From: Bombyx mori
Taxonomy: Eukaryota > Arthropoda > Insecta > Lepidoptera > Bombycidae
Assembly: GCF_030269925.1 (NCBI RefSeq)
Contig: NC_085114.1
Coordinates: 13,348,001 to 13,412,000 of the forward strand
Direction of reading: 5' to 3'
Length of the DNA stretch: 64,000 nucleotides
The notes beneath the pieces are model-generated. The model did no database searches and was not told where the DNA came from. It worked only from the letters and a program-made list of their open reading frames with translations. The position numbers were made by a program, and so were the translations under genes. Positions 32,728-44,510 of this stretch are shown in pieces. Each line of letters begins with the position of its first letter. Position 1 is the first letter of the stretch.

Positions 32728-33223
32728 TATTATATACATCGGTAATGTAATATTATAAAATATATGTTTTTATATCGGTGAATTATTTAGATGCATAAAA
32801 ACATTGAATTACATGTTTTGTTCCATTTCGTTTGTTACTCAAAGACGAAGGTACGTTTTGAATTTGCTTCGCATTGTACTTACTCTTTACTTTCGGAATT
32901 ACATGAGCGCCGTTTCCTTTCGAAGGCCTTTGAAGTTCCGAAACGAGTCCAAGAAGGGCTGATTGAAGATATCCATGTGATGTGTGTTCGTGTGTATCGT
33001 ACCCTTTAGAATGAAAAAACAACAAAAAAAAACTTTGTTTGTCATTTGTTGAGCAAAAAAGGGCGATCTCGTGATCGATAGATTTAATTAAAACTGTTTT
33101 TACGGTATAATATCGTGATCTTTTCTGTAAAAGTATGTGTAAAAAAAAAACCTCTTTAGTTTTAAAAAATATTTTACTTAGACTAGTTCACTCACCTGTC
33201 ATTCAGTGAAGGGAATAATTCAA
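32728..33223. other. Unassigned spacer
   Basis: Overlapping ORFs on both strands at 32783-33025 have no motif support. Confidence 0.35.
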
Positions 33224-33391
33224 TCTTTTTTTATTTTTTTTATTGCCCTTGTAGGCAGATGAGCATACGGTCCACCTGATGGTGAGTGGTTACCGTCGCC
33301 CATGGACTTCAGCAATGCCAAGGGCAGAGCCAAGCCACTGCCTACCGCTTAATACTCTCCACAAGCCTCGTTTGAAGAAGGACATGTCATA
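33224..33391 (-). mobile_element. LINE 3' tail, family of 9027-9408
   Basis: Poly-T, ATTGCCCTTGTAGGCAGATG, then the inverse of the last about 30 codons, to AAGAAGGACATGTCAT. 5'-truncated. Confidence 0.87.
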
Positions 33392-33931
33392 TGTATAATA
33401 TTTATTTATATATTTAGTTGCACCAACAAAGTGATCATCATTAAAAAACATTGGCAAATCGACAAGAAGTATATAGGTGCAATCGACAATGTAATAACTA
33501 ACAAAATCTTGAAATTAGACAAGTAAGAATAATTGAATAAAAATACAATGAAATATTTTAAGATTTAAATGATGATATAAACAATATTGCTTAATATGTT
33601 AATTTACATAGCTATATTAAGAATTTAAAATGTTTTTTTTGTATTTATATTACAGAAAACGCAGTCTTTTATTGTGTGGAGTATTTGATTAATCATGCCT
33701 ATCATTCGCGGAAGGCAAAGAAAATTCGATAAATTTATTTCTAGTTTCATCACTAGAGCAGTTTGAGACTATCGTATTACTTAAGACAATCACAAAATGC
33801 TTGACTTACATGATGATGCAAAATTAAATACCTTATCTTGCGTAGGTATGTACCGTGAGTGCTTAAAAATGCCGTGCAGTGCCTCGATATTTATTCAACT
33901 ACATTTAAATGTCGCTTGATACATTTTAAGA
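33392..33931. other. Unassigned spacer
   Basis: AT-rich; no gene or repeat recognised. Confidence 0.4.
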
Positions 33932-34435
33932 TTTTTGAAGTGAAACTTCTTTAGGCGCATGAGGGTAAAATTTTTACAGAACGTCACTCAGGTATGCAAC
34001 GGAAGTGACATCAAACTACTATTGAAATTAAGTACTTGTCAAATGTCAGTAGTAGTAGTTATTGTATTTTTCCAATTGGAAAGGCAAATGTATCCTACCA
34101 TACAGCCTAATAATTTATATTTTTTTTGTGAAAAATGTTAATTGGAATTGAAATGAAATGAAAAGAATTGGAACATTAATCAAATAGTATGAAATTAAAT
34201 TAGTCAATTGATTTGGCAAAATATTAGTCATTTACAATTTAGAAATAAATCTAAACATGATGTGACTGTCAACACTGAGGTTTGACAGACTTTTGGCGGG
34301 AACATATCCCCATTTTCCCTTCCTCCAAGTCTCGGAAATCTAAAGTTTTATATATATTATAAATATAAGCAAGAATTATAAATTAGTTCGCCAAAAAAGT
34401 TTCACTTCTGACATGTGTACTGTATACGCACGCAC
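33932..34435 (+). mobile_element. Helentron/HINE-like element, copy 2
   Basis: GAAGTGAAACTTCTTTAGGC near the left end. AAGTTTCACTTC and the hairpin ACATGTGTACTGTATACGCA, then a T run, at the right. About 500 bp, AT-rich, with no coding sequence. Confidence 0.62.
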
Positions 34436-35351
34436 TTTTTTTTTAAAATATTGATTAGGGTTATCACCCGCTCACTTACAAATTACTTTTTTTAGTATTT
34501 TCTTTGGCTCAGAGAGTCGCAAACATCTACCTTTACGGTTTCATCTCGTGTTTAATATTTTTATTATATAAAACTATTTCCGACGTTTCTAACACTCCAA
34601 TTTTCGTGGTAACTTTCGTCCGTATTTTTAAAACGACGTTTCAAAGTAGTTTTAATAAATATCGAGATATGTGTGTACAAAAAAAAAATTAGGATATTTT
34701 TTATATAGAGTCACAATGTATTTTACAAAATTGCGATGGAAATCTGGAAAAATGAAAGCGAATTAAGTGGCGTAGCCGTTCGTAGCAAAAAGCCGCGTGC
34801 CTGCCTCCACGGAAGCTTGTCGTCGCTTTCAAAGCACTTTAGATAGCTGAGGTATAATATTCCGTGAACAGAATATTATGGTAACGGAAATTGAAAATTT
34901 GACTTTTGCGGGAATCCCCTTTGGAAGATATTGATAATTGAACTCCGCGAAAGTGCGGAGGCAGAGGTTTATTTCTTGACTTAGACAGGCAGACAGACGG
35001 GTTTAACCTTAAATAACTCAAAAACAGTTAGAGTTAGCAAAAAAATATAAGAGACCTTTTTTGTTGAGCGTTAAATTTTCTACAAGAATTATTGTTTGTT
35101 GACATGATCTGTTCATCCGTTAAAAATGATGACGTGAAAAATCCAAAATACTATCAGATTTTTCCCCTGTTATTTCCATGTAAAAGTTTGGTCATTGGGC
35201 CGGATTAAAATTAAAATTAAGAGCTATAACTTGGCATGAATTTTTTTTAAATAAATTTAGAACCGATTTAGAACTATCGTGAAAAATATTTCGGACAAAC
35301 CCTAAATAACGATCGCCCTACTGTACATTAAACGAATGTTTGGCCGGTGTT
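34436..35351. other. Unassigned spacer
   Basis: Short ORFs only; no repeat recognised. Confidence 0.4.
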
Positions 35352-35480
35352 GAAGTAGTCGTGGCCTAAAGGATAAGACGTCCGGTGCATTCATATCTAG
35401 CGATGTACTGCTGTTTGAATCCCGCAGTCGGGTACCAATTTTTTTAATGAAATACGTACTTACTAAATCAATCCCGCAAA
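35352..35480 (+). mobile_element. Bm1 SINE, 5' head fragment
   Basis: AGTCGTGGCCTAAAGGATAA (A box intact), TGTTTGAATCCCGCAG (B box with TTTGAA for TTCGAA), then the body up to AATCCCGCAAATTTAT. The tail half is missing. Confidence 0.88.
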
Positions 35481-36077
35481 TTTATACACAGTACAGATCT
35501 TGTTCCATCCTTCAAATTGAGGTAGTTCTGGTTAAATTTGTCTAAAAAATCTTCTTCTTCTTTGTCTCCACCTTATCTCACTAGGTGGGGTCGGCACAGC
35601 GAATTTTTCAATTCCATTCTCTTCTATCAGCCGTCATGTCAACTCTTACTCCTCTCTCTCACATATCGTCATTCACACACTCCATCCATGTCATCTTCGG
35701 TCACCCCAAATAATAGCCAAATAATAATAGTAAAAATATCTAAAAATTCTATAAATTCTGTTTCAATTTATGTCCGTAGATAAACACTTCAGTGAAACAA
35801 ATGAATTTTTAATTTAGCAACTACCCTCTTCACCGGTAATTGAGTTAAAATGAAATCTGGATCATCTAATTAATATTAAAACAAGTTAAGAAGCAGACAA
35901 AGAGAGTTGATTCGGATATATAATTCATAGTTACTTTGGACATTGTTATTCTCTTTCATATATTTTTTATTGTCTACAAAAAAAAGACGAGTATATAGCC
36001 CACGTGGCATCCCTATACAATAAGAATGATCAAGTTCAATCTTTGAGCTCTAATAAATCGTATACAAAATTGTAAGA
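35481..36077. other. Unassigned spacer
   Basis: No gene found. Confidence 0.4.
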
Positions 36078-36350
36078 TGTTAGCAATGCCAAGGGTACAG
36101 CCAAATCCCTACCTACCGGAACGTATGGTACAAATCACACAGAGTCACACAAAGTTCTTTGGGTCGCATTTCCGATCCGGCCGTATAAGCCCACTGAGTT
36201 TGCTCGCCGGATCTTCTCAGTGGGTCGCGTTTCCGGTTCGGTGGTAGATTCTGCGAAGCTAGGGCCAGTCTTAGCAACACCGGGAGTGTTTAAGCCCCGT
36301 GAGTTCACCTACTAGATCGGTGAATCTAGAATAAACTCTCGAGGTTACTA
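36078..36350 (-). repeat. S repeat with adjacent LINE scrap
   Basis: 36078-36121 is a scrap of the LINE tail (GCAATGCCAAGGGTACAG...). From about 36158 the minus-strand S repeat follows, with its core (GGTCGCGTTTCCGGTTCGG) present twice in part, to the start of the element near 36340. Confidence 0.6.
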
Positions 36351-36530
36351 ATATAGAATAGGTAGGAAAAAAGAGATCTTTCTAAGTTTAAGGCTTTTAT
36401 TCCAAGTGACAGTTCAAAGTGGGCTCAAATTATCCAAGGTTTGTTTAAATACATATTGAGCAAAATAGTATTCTAGTAAAACAGTAATCACTCTGTATTT
36501 TTCCCAATATCGAATTGAGCATATTTTTTC

Positions 36531-36665
36531 ATTTTTTTTTTTATTGCATAAAACGGTGGAAGAGCCCACCTGGTGTTAGGTGGTTATTGGAGCCAATAGA
36601 CATCTATGACGTAAATCCCGCAACCCACCTTGAGATATGAGTTCAAAGGTCTCAGTATAGTTACT
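36531..36665 (-). mobile_element. Bm1 SINE, tail fragment
   Basis: Poly-T, ATTGCATAAAACGGTGGAAG and the inverse of the last about 110 bp of Bm1. Confidence 0.85.
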
Positions 36666-37093
36666 AAATACTTTAGTCTCAGTATAGTTATTAAATCTTT
36701 TCTAAACACATTGATTTAAATATTAAGTGGGTATGTTAAAACCAATTAGGTCCGAGCCTAAGGCGGCCTTCTCTGTCGTGGGACTGTCAAGATTATACAT
36801 TAATCTCTGATTCATTTATTGGGCTAATGGGGAAGGCATTTTTTTTCAGTTTCATTTTAATGATATATTCACATGACTCGTGAAACGTTTTAAAAACAAT
36901 TTGATTAATGGTTTCCTAGACCATTAATAATGTCACCGCGCGCTTACTTATTATTTGCCGCACCAGATTTTTGTGTTCGCTAAAGGTTTGAGTATACCCA
37001 ATTAAACAAAATGATCTGTTATCTTATTGGAACAGCATCTCGTTGTAAAGGTCAGCTCTTTATCAAATAGTAGCTATGCGAGACGTAAACATA
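36666..37093. other. Unassigned spacer
   Basis: No gene found. Confidence 0.4.
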
Positions 37094-37400
37094 ATTTTTG
37101 AAGTGAAACTTCTTAAGGCGAGCTTAGAGAAAAATTTAACTCGCGACAGATTCGTTACGGCTAGAGAGAAAAGATACAATTTAGGAAGGACGAGAGTGAG
37201 AAAGTAGACAGAGCATCTCGCGAACCACTCGACCGTGGAGAGAGGGAAAGGACAAAGCGAGCTAGTTTGTTTCTCTTATACACAGCATTCCCTATTACAA
37301 GACAAATTTGATTTAAGGATAAAAAATGAAGAATACCACAATACATACATACATCGCAAAAGAAGTTTCACTTCTTTCACGTGCACCAAGTTGCACGAGC
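37094..37400 (+). mobile_element. Helentron/HINE-like element, copy 3
   Basis: TTGAAGTGAAACTTCTTAAG at the left. GAAGTTTCACTTCTTTCACG followed by GTGCACCAAGTTGCAC, a hairpin, at the right. 307 bp. Confidence 0.62.
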
Positions 37401-37870
37401 CCTATTTATTTTACTACTTTTACAGTTGATCCTAACGTTATTCCTAACGTTTCATACACTTATATATATATAAAAAAAATCGTGGCCTCGAATTTTTGTC
37501 GCTGCTATTAATATTATGTTTGAATTTTATGTTAAATTACCTTCTGTTCTGTTTGTTTAGAATGTTATATAGTATATGCGGGATTAAATCGTAAAAGTTG
37601 TTTTGACTAAGTTATGTTTTGAATTCGTACCACAAGAAATGCAAGCCCGTTCCTTTTTAGCATTAACTTTGTCCAACTGTCGCACACTAAAACAGTTTAA
37701 TCGTAAATAAGAAATTGATGTCTCAATCGCGTCATTTCGGCTCCTCCAATTCCAGACCTAAAGACTGGAACAAAAGCTTGTCCGTCTCGAGACTTTTGTC
37801 GGAACACTAAACTTTTATACGTGCGTTAATATTGGGACAAACAATTCATTCAAGTGGCCATCTTTTTTTT
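37401..37870. other. Unassigned spacer
   Basis: No gene found. Confidence 0.4.
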
Positions 37871-38118
37871 CTTTTTTTTTTTTATTGCCTTGATATGTGG
37901 ACGAGCTCACAGCCCACCTTGTGTTAAGTGGTTACTGGAACCCATAGACATCTACAATGTAAATGCGCCACACACCTTGAGATATAAGTTCTAAGGTCTC
38001 AGTATAGTTACAACGGCTGCCCCACCCTTCAAACCGAAACGCATTACTGCTTCACGGCAGAAATAGGTGGGGTGGTGGTACCTACCCGTGCGGACTCACA
38101 AGAGTCCTACAACCAGTA
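37871..38118 (-). mobile_element. Bm1 SINE, 5'-truncated
   Basis: A well-conserved minus-strand body and poly-A tail. Confidence 0.92.
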
Positions 38119-38272
38119 AATCTTTCAAACGTAAATACTGTTTTGGCTCTATTCTGCTATGAAATTACAGTTTCATGCTACATATACCTAATAATGACGA
38201 AAAACCGTTATCCTGAGATTTTGTGCGAAGAATTAATACGGCTAGCGATTGTAGACGATTATACTTGTAATA

Positions 38273-38684
38273 TCTATATATTAATACGTGAAGCAAAAAT
38301 TTTGTATCCCTTTTTACGAAAATTGGGCGGACGGAGGAGTATGAAATTTTCCACACTTATAGAGAATATAGAGAAGAAGTGCACAATGCTAATTTTTTTT
38401 TAAATAATGCATAAAAGATACGTTAAATCAATAAAGAAAACATAACATACACTACATACCATGTATTTGACGCAACACGCATGCATACTATTTATTGTCA
38501 AACTTTTGTTCTTGACGTCTGTTGTCAAATTGAGGTTAAATATTGTTTGCCTTTGTTAATATTTTTTATAGTGTAGTCTTGGCGTAATTTGTGATCATAG
38601 AAGTATAAAATACAATCATAATAGTGTACAAACTTACAATTTCAATTAATTATAGTCGAATTTCGACTACTGCGGGACCTCTAG
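38273..38684 (+). mobile_element. Non-autonomous Helitron, family D, copy 1
   Basis: It starts TCTATATATTAATACGTGAA after an A and ends in the palindrome TAGTCGAATTTCGACTA, then CTGCGGGACCTCTAG and T. The perfect 3' stem 11-13 bases from CTAG is the classic Helitron terminator structure. Copies at 41802-42201 and 53061-53439. Confidence 0.9.
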
Positions 38685-39180
38685 TATTATGATTTTTGAC
38701 GTCAGAATAGATTTATGATGTTACCTTAAATTATCTCGGAAAAAGTCGGTACTGTGATACAATTAGAGTGATAAGATCACACTAACAGGACACACCATCA
38801 AAAATAATTATTAAAACGAAGAAGATTTCGTTTATTTCATCATAACATTTAACCGATAATTGAAAAGTAAGATTTAAGTTTAAATAAGGTATCAAACATA
38901 GATAAACATGAGACCTTCAATTATTAAATTATTGGATGTACATTCGTAGTGTGCGATGGACATGCTATGTTACGTCAGTGGATGTCTATCAGCTACTATA
39001 GACGTGTTAGTGTTAGGAATTATCCAAATAGTATATGTAAAACTTTTGTTGTGAATTTTTTTTTACGACGGTAAATAGTTTTCTGAGATGCGACTACGTA
39101 TCGTTATCTATATTAGAAAGGAACCGTGCTTTTCAATATCATAACATCGGTCTTGTTAACATAATATGTACCATACATCC
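38685..39180. other. Unassigned spacer
   Basis: No gene found. A (CTATAT)n stretch follows at 39183-39215. Confidence 0.4.
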
Positions 39181-39182
39181 AC

Positions 39183-39222
39183 ATCTATCTATATCTATAT
39201 CTATATCTATATCGATATATAT
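39183..39222 (+). repeat. (ATCTAT)n microsatellite
   Basis: About six imperfect hexamers immediately before the poly-T of the adjacent LINE. Confidence 0.85.
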
Positions 39223-39223
39223 A

Positions 39224-39612
39224 TTTTTTTTATTGCGTTTGTAGGCAGACGGGCATACGGCCCACCTGATGGTGAGTGGTTACCGTCGCCCATGGACTTC
39301 AGCAATGCCAGGGGCAGAGCCAAGCCGCTGCCTACCGCTTAATACTCTCCACAAGCCTCGTTTGAAGAAGGACATGTCATAGCGCTCGGGAAACACCGTG
39401 GAGGGGAGCTCATTCCATAGCCGGATGGTACGTGGCAAAAAAGACCTCTGGAAACGCACTGTGGATGACCGCAGTGGCTCCAGGTAGTATGGATGAACTC
39501 TACTCCGGTGGCGGGCGGTGCGATGGTAAAAACGAGATGCCGGTATCATCTCGAACAATTCCTCAGAGCACTCCCCATGGAACAAACGGTACAAAATACA
39601 GAGGGAACTATA
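39224..39612 (-). mobile_element. 5'-truncated Jockey/CR1-type LINE
   Basis: A minus-strand copy of the 9027-9408 family: poly-T, TTGCGTTTGTAGGCAGACGG, 3'UTR and the C-terminal reverse-transcriptase ORF. It is cut off 5' near 39612, only slightly longer than the other copies. Confidence 0.88.
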
Positions 39613-39633
39613 TACTCGTACCTTCAAAGGCAA
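39280..39633 (-). pseudogene. Reverse transcriptase C-terminus (LINE)
   Basis: Key blocks are LCILYRLFHGECSEELFEM, YYLEPLRSSTVRFQRSFLP, RTIRLWNELPSTVFPERYD and a terminal VHGRR. It is intact as far as it goes, but the polymerase core is missing. The first few residues may come from flanking DNA. Confidence 0.78.
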
Positions 39634-40194
39634 ATGAATATTACTATGTGTTTACGGCAATTTATAGTGATGAGCATCGATTTTCGTGACGCCGTGTATT
39701 AATAGGTCGTTTTCGTCGGGGAAGATATTATCAGTCAATTTTGTCGCAGTAACGAGAACGCCTTCGTTTGACACGTAATTTCCTGCAATTGTGTGTAGTA
39801 CTATAGAATACGTTGAAAGAAAATAACGTCTTTCGAATCACCTTGAATTTATTGAATAAATTATTTCTGTCGTTCGAAAATTATCTAAAAGATTTTCGGA
39901 GCATCGACAAAACTATGGGTAAATAATCAAATGAAATGATGAAATGAAAATAATAAAAGTAAGATTAGGGGCTCAAAGCAGTATTATTTAACGATTCGAT
40001 ATCGGGATTCAGATAGACAATAAAAGTTTATTTGGTACTTGGCCTAAAACACTATCCATATCTTCTCGTGGATTTTATAACAAGCAACCAAGGGATTGAC
40101 CGGAAACTGGGATGCAACGTTCTCTGAACATAATACCAGCGTACTGGAATCGCCATCTGGTATTTGCTGGTAAGCCCACAATAGCCATTCTGCC
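39634..40194. other. Unassigned spacer
   Basis: No gene found. Confidence 0.4.
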
Positions 40195-40270
40195 TATTAC
40201 CGGGCCTACCACCATCCTGCTTATTTTTACCAAGAAACATTAAAGTTCCCATTTAGAGGGTGGGGCATCA
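40195..40270 (+). mobile_element. Bm1-like degenerate fragment
   Basis: CTACCACCATCCTGCTTATT to AGAGGGTGGGGCA matches the middle of Bm1 with many changes. Confidence 0.55.
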
Positions 40271-41125
40271 TTTCCAGAATATTGAAAGGAGTACGGTTGT
40301 AGGACTTCTTGTGTACTAGTACTCTAGTGTCTTAGTACTTTAGATTTCAATATTTTCAATATAAATTTTTGATAATTTTCTGTTTAAACAGGTTAACTAC
40401 CTATTTATCTATCCATCAACGACTTCAAGATATCCGATTAACTTGACGATTTGCACAAGCATCAGAGCTGATGACAAAACAATAACCTTATAACTTCGGA
40501 CTTCCTCCAACATATACATATTTATGTACACTGCAATTAAATGTTTATCTGAATTTACGTGAATGCGCTAATAATTCAGGCATTCGATACGTTGGAATAA
40601 ATTAAGTTCGGATCACTGTATTTTCGAATGAACTCTGACAGTGACATAGTAATTACTTTACAGACTAATTACCTAAAAGTGACAGAGCACTGAATACTCT
40701 ATCTGTTTATCTTTATTTGTGGAAATTTTCAAAGATAAACAATTTAAAAAGTTTACAATTCGTCTGTTAAAAAGATTATTATTAAATCAACTGTTTTTTT
40801 TTGTATGTTTCAATTATCTCCGACATTAACGTATCGTAATTATTTTTTAAAAAGGTTTTAACCTACGGAACACGATTTAATTAAAATCGAATCTGCCTGT
40901 CATGTGTTTTTCGTTAGTAATGTTTTTGCGCCCCCATATCTTTTTTGAGATTAGGAATGTCGAGAAACAAAGACAAACCGATTCGTAATCCGATTTCGCA
41001 CAATTTCGTCCTCATCGCGTATGCGAATTGAATTTCAAGAGGAACAGGATTACGTGAATACATTCCTGTGCTTAGATACGCGAATGTTATATCAGATACA
41101 AATTAATGTAATTATATATATATAT
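40271..41125. other. Unassigned spacer
   Basis: AT-rich; no gene or repeat recognised. Confidence 0.4.
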
Positions 41126-41488
41126 TGTTACGCGCTGGGGTTCGGGATAAATAAAAATTCTACCGTATTACAAGTTAACACTGTATTCAACACTTAGAAC
41201 ACTTAAAACTTTTCATAAACACTTTAAAATTCTCAATTCGCTTCTTCCGCTTCGCTTCAGGTGATCCGTTCGCTGTTTCGCTTCGAGTAGTTCCGATTAC
41301 TGACTGACTGCGTGCCATCTCTGCAACGCTTTTATAGCCGATACCACATCCCTAGAATAATTGAGAACATTCCACACATTTCGAGTATTGTGTTTCCGCT
41401 ATCTGACAATAGACGGCGTTGTACTTCTCGAGCGTTCTAGGTGCTACTAGATCCTTCGATATATAGCGTCACTCTTACCCGCGTAACA
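41126..41488 (-). mobile_element. Solo LTR, complete (363 bp), with TSD
   Basis: TGTTACGCGCTGGGG to CCCGCGTAACA, flanked by ATAT on both sides (41122-41125 and 41489-41492). On the minus strand it contains the CTATAAAAGCG box and the CAGTCAGTCAGTAATC initiator-like region. No internal sequence, so it is a solo LTR left by recombination. Confidence 0.85.
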
Positions 41489-41801
41489 ATATCAAGACAA
41501 TGATATTTAAATGCCAGTGCCGCTTCTCTTGAGACATGAAGTCGATGTCTCAAACGGTTTGTATAACGGCTATTCCAACGTTCAAAAAGAGAACGCACAA
41601 TAGAAACTTTTTCTATAACAACTGTACAATGTTCCATCGGAATCTTTAGGAACCTTTATACACTTACAATTAATTTGTAATTATCATTCAATTATTTTAT
41701 TATTTAAAATTAATTTTTAATTTTAATCATAACTTGATATGTTTGTATGTTTGTATGATTATCGGCTTATAATGCGTGTGCAAATTTTCAAGTTAATCAG
41801 A

Positions 41802-42201
41802 TCTATATATTAATACGTGAAGCAAAAACTTTGTATCCCTTTTTACGAAAATTGCGAGGACGTTGGAGTATGAACCGAAGAAGTACACAATGCTAATATT
41901 TTTTTTAAATAATGCATAAAAGATACATTAAATCAATAAAGAAAACATTACACACACTACATACCATGTATTTGACGCACACACGCTAGCATATTATTTA
42001 TTGTCAAACTTTTGTTCTTGACGTCTGTGGTCAAATTGAGAATAGATTAAAATTAAATGTTGTTTGTCTTTATTAATATTTTTTATAGTGTAGTCTTGGT
42101 GAAATTTGTGATTATAGAAGTATAAAATACAATCATAATGTTGTACAAGCTTACAATTCCAATTAATTATAGTCGAATTTCGACTACTATGGGAACACTA
42201 G
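41802..42201 (+). mobile_element. Non-autonomous Helitron, family D, copy 2
   Basis: TCTATATATTAATACGTGAA to the TAGTCGAATTTCGACTA stem and CTAG. It is about 12 bp shorter than copy 1, with a small deletion near 41875. Confidence 0.9.
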
Positions 42202-42757
42202 TATCTTGAAATCGACGAAAATGACGGTAAAAAATTCCGTTACATATACAAAAATAGCATACAAATATATCAAGCTAATAATTTGTATAAAAATAATTTA
42301 AAATAATAAAATAATGAAATGTTATTTAAATATATTATATTAAATGCTTAAAAAAAATGGAAATATAAAAAAATTTGTAAACAAATTTACTACGCAGATT
42401 TAAATGTTTGAAAATCGAGTTACAACCAAATAATGAACCTTGTCAACTTTAATTTACTTTCACTTGTCAAAACATGTTATTACACAAAAGCGTAGAGTAA
42501 ACAAAGAGTCGAGTTACACATTAATATTGTCGACACACAAGCACCCTCAATTATTATTTGTCTGAGTCTCAGTTTAATGGCTTTGATATTATGATGACAA
42601 AGAACAATAGCTCTTGGGCTGATACTTTATAAAGCACTTTGTTGATTGAATTAAAACTTATGATATTTTTTTCAAATAAAACAATTTATATTATAATTAA
42701 GCACTGCCAGTGCTCCGTAACCACGTATGCTGTAAAGTATTCGAAATTTTCAAACTA
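42202..42757. other. Unassigned spacer
   Basis: Very AT-rich. No gene found. Confidence 0.4.
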
Positions 42758-43015
42758 ACACTGGTGGTAGGACCTCTTGTGAGTCCGCACGGGTAGGTAC
42801 CACCGCCCCGCCTGTTTCTGCCGTGAAGCAGTAATGCGTTTCGGTTTGAAGGGTGGGGCAGCCATTGTGACTATACTGAGACTTTAGAACTATATCTCAA
42901 GGTGTGTGGCGCATTTACGTTGTAGATGTCTATGGGCTCCAGTAACCACTTAACACCAGGTGGGCTGTGAGCTCGTCCACACATCTAAGCAATAAAAAAA
43001 AAATAAAAAAAAAAT
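42758..43015 (+). mobile_element. Bm1 SINE, 5'-truncated
   Basis: A conserved body from CTGGTGGTAGGACC to the AAGCAATAAAAAAAAAATAA tail. Confidence 0.92.
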
Positions 43016-43109
43016 ATGATGCCAAACAAAATAAAAACTAAAATTTATATTTTAAAGCACTTTTAATTATGACTACGACAGATTAAATCGATGAAGACAC
43101 CATATTGTA

Positions 43110-43290
43110 TCAGTGTCCTTAGTGCGAGTTTTAACGTTAACGTTCTCGATAGCGTAAAAGTTAACTGAAATTTGTATGCAGTTGGAACAGCGCCTCTAGC
43201 GGCAAACGTAGGGGAACACTCCGGTATCCACTTAACATCAGGTGGGCCGTAAGCTCTTCCACCGATCTAAGCAAAACGCTCATATACCAC
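43110..43290 (+). repeat. MITE-E half plus Bm1 tail scrap
   Basis: TTAGTGCGAGTTTTAACG to TATGCAGTTGGAACAGCG matches one arm of the inverted-repeat element at 55860-56186. GCGGCAAACGTAGGGGAAC and a Bm1 tail scrap (CACTTAACATCAGGTGGGCC to CTAAGCAAAA) follow. The last part recurs with the next S repeat at 46458-46700. Confidence 0.65.
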
Positions 43291-43315
43291 AACGCAACAA
43301 CCTTCTTCTTTTTTT

Positions 43316-43599
43316 TCCTACCTATGCTGATAGCCTTGAGAGGCTATTTCAGCTTCGCCCTAACATGTAGGTGAGCTCACGGGGCTCAAACCAGAGTGTT
43401 GCTAACACTGGCCCTACCAAGAGCCGCGCTTCGCAGAATTTACCACTGCATCGGAAACGCAACCCACTGAGAAGATCCGGCGAGAAACTCAGTGGGTTGT
43501 GTCTATGGGTTAATTCGCTCGAGTCCTTCGTCGCAAGCCACGGGTTCGACGAGGACGGTGGCCGGTGAACCTTCATCAATCACTTAAGGACCGAGTACC
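43316..43599 (+). repeat. S repeat, host of the R1 insertion
   Basis: CCTACCTATGCTGATAGCC, a hairpin-forming GATAGCCTTGAGAGGCTATT, GGTGAGCTCACGGGGCTCAA, GATCCGGCGAGAAACTCAGT and a 3' part to GGACCGAGTACC. The sequence resumes after the LINE at 44511. Confidence 0.72.
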
Positions 43600-44088
43600 T
43601 CGTGGTCGAGGCGATTGGCCAACCCCACGTGGGGGCTACGGACCGTCGAGGCGGTTTACCCGGTCTTTGATGACTGGGTGAATCGTGGCGAGGGACGTCT
43701 CACCTTTCGTCTGGTGCAGGTGCTGACCGGGCACGGATGCTTCGGGAAGTACCTGCGCCGGATAGGGGCTGAGCCGACGACGAGGTGTCACCATTGTGGA
43801 CACGACCTGGACACGGCGGAGCATACGCTCGCTGTCTGCCCCGCTTGGGAGGTGCAGCGCCGTGTCCTGGTCGCACAGATAGGACCTGACTTGTCGCTGC
43901 CTGGCGTCGTGGCGTCGATGCTTGGCAGCGATGAGTCATGGAAGGCTATGCTCGACTTCTGCGAGTGCACCATCTCGCAGAAGGAGGCGGCGGGGCGAGT
44001 GAGGGAAAGCTCTCCTCACTACGCAGAAACCCGCCGCCGCCGAGCAGGGGGTCGGGACCGGGGTCGTATCCGTGACCTGGCCCCCTAA
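43600..44088 (+). CDS. R1-clade LINE ORF2 C-terminus (partial)
   Basis: This is the part of a non-LTR reverse transcriptase after the polymerase domain. The frame is open from the truncation point and has no ATG. It runs through TFRLVQVLTGHGCFGKYLRR, then the zinc knuckle C-H-H-C...H-T-L-A-V-C (CX2CX8HX4C), CPAWEVQRRVLV, DESWKAMLDFCE, and an Arg-rich tail before TAA at 44086-44088. The GHGCFG block and the knuckle are characteristic of the R1 clade. No lesion is visible. The polymerase and endonuclease parts are absent, so it is dead on its own. Confidence 0.8.
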   Translation, partial: SWSRRLANPTWGLRTVEAVYPVFDDWVNRGEGRLTFRLVQVLTGHGCFGKYLRRIGAEPTTRCHHCGHDLDTAEHTLAVCPAWEVQRRVLVAQIGPDLSLPGVVASMLGSDESWKAMLDFCECTISQKEAAGRVRESSPHYAETRRRRAGGRDRGRIRDLAP

Positions 44089-44510
44089 GAGCTAGGGGTC
44101 CCACCCGTTTTGTGCGGGGAGGGACCCAGACGAGGGGTGGCGTGCTCTGCACGCTCACCCGCAATAGGAAGCCGGGTGATGGTAGACCGCGTTCCCCCGA
44201 CCGCTCTGGGGGAAGGTGTAACGCGGCGCCATCAAAGCGGGCTCTCGGCCCGCTGAACGAGGGAACCGGTGGTCGTTTCGCTGGCGGCCACCGGTCCGGC
44301 GTCCGTGGGACGGTGGGATGGATGTAATGTGCTCTGCGTCAACCCTGTCCCGCCGTTTCAATAGCCCCGACTGGGCTCCGGCCCGGTCCGAGGTAGGGCG
44401 CCGGTTGTGAGCGGCAGGAGTTTTTAGTGAGGTTCAACTCCCACATACCCCACCTGCCGCGCGGGTGGGGATCCGGCGATTTTCTCCTGTGGAAAAAAAA
44501 AAAAAAAAAA
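43600..44510 (+). mobile_element. 5'-truncated R1-clade LINE with TSD
   Basis: About 910 bp of GC-rich sequence ending in an 18-A tail (44493-44510), flanked by GGACCGAGTACC at 43588-43599 and 44511-44522. The duplication could be 14 bp if the preceding AA is counted. It holds the last about 160 codons of the LINE's second ORF and a 420-bp 3'UTR. The CHHC zinc knuckle points to the R1 clade. Confidence 0.88.

Noticed and set aside
38143..38403. 86-codon ORF near the third Helitron family
   Set aside because: It crosses the Helitron boundary and is not kept in the other two copies.
43636..44361. Several overlapping ORFs on both strands around the R1-like LINE
   Set aside because: Shadows of the GC-rich LINE; only the plus frame at 43600-44088 has family motifs.
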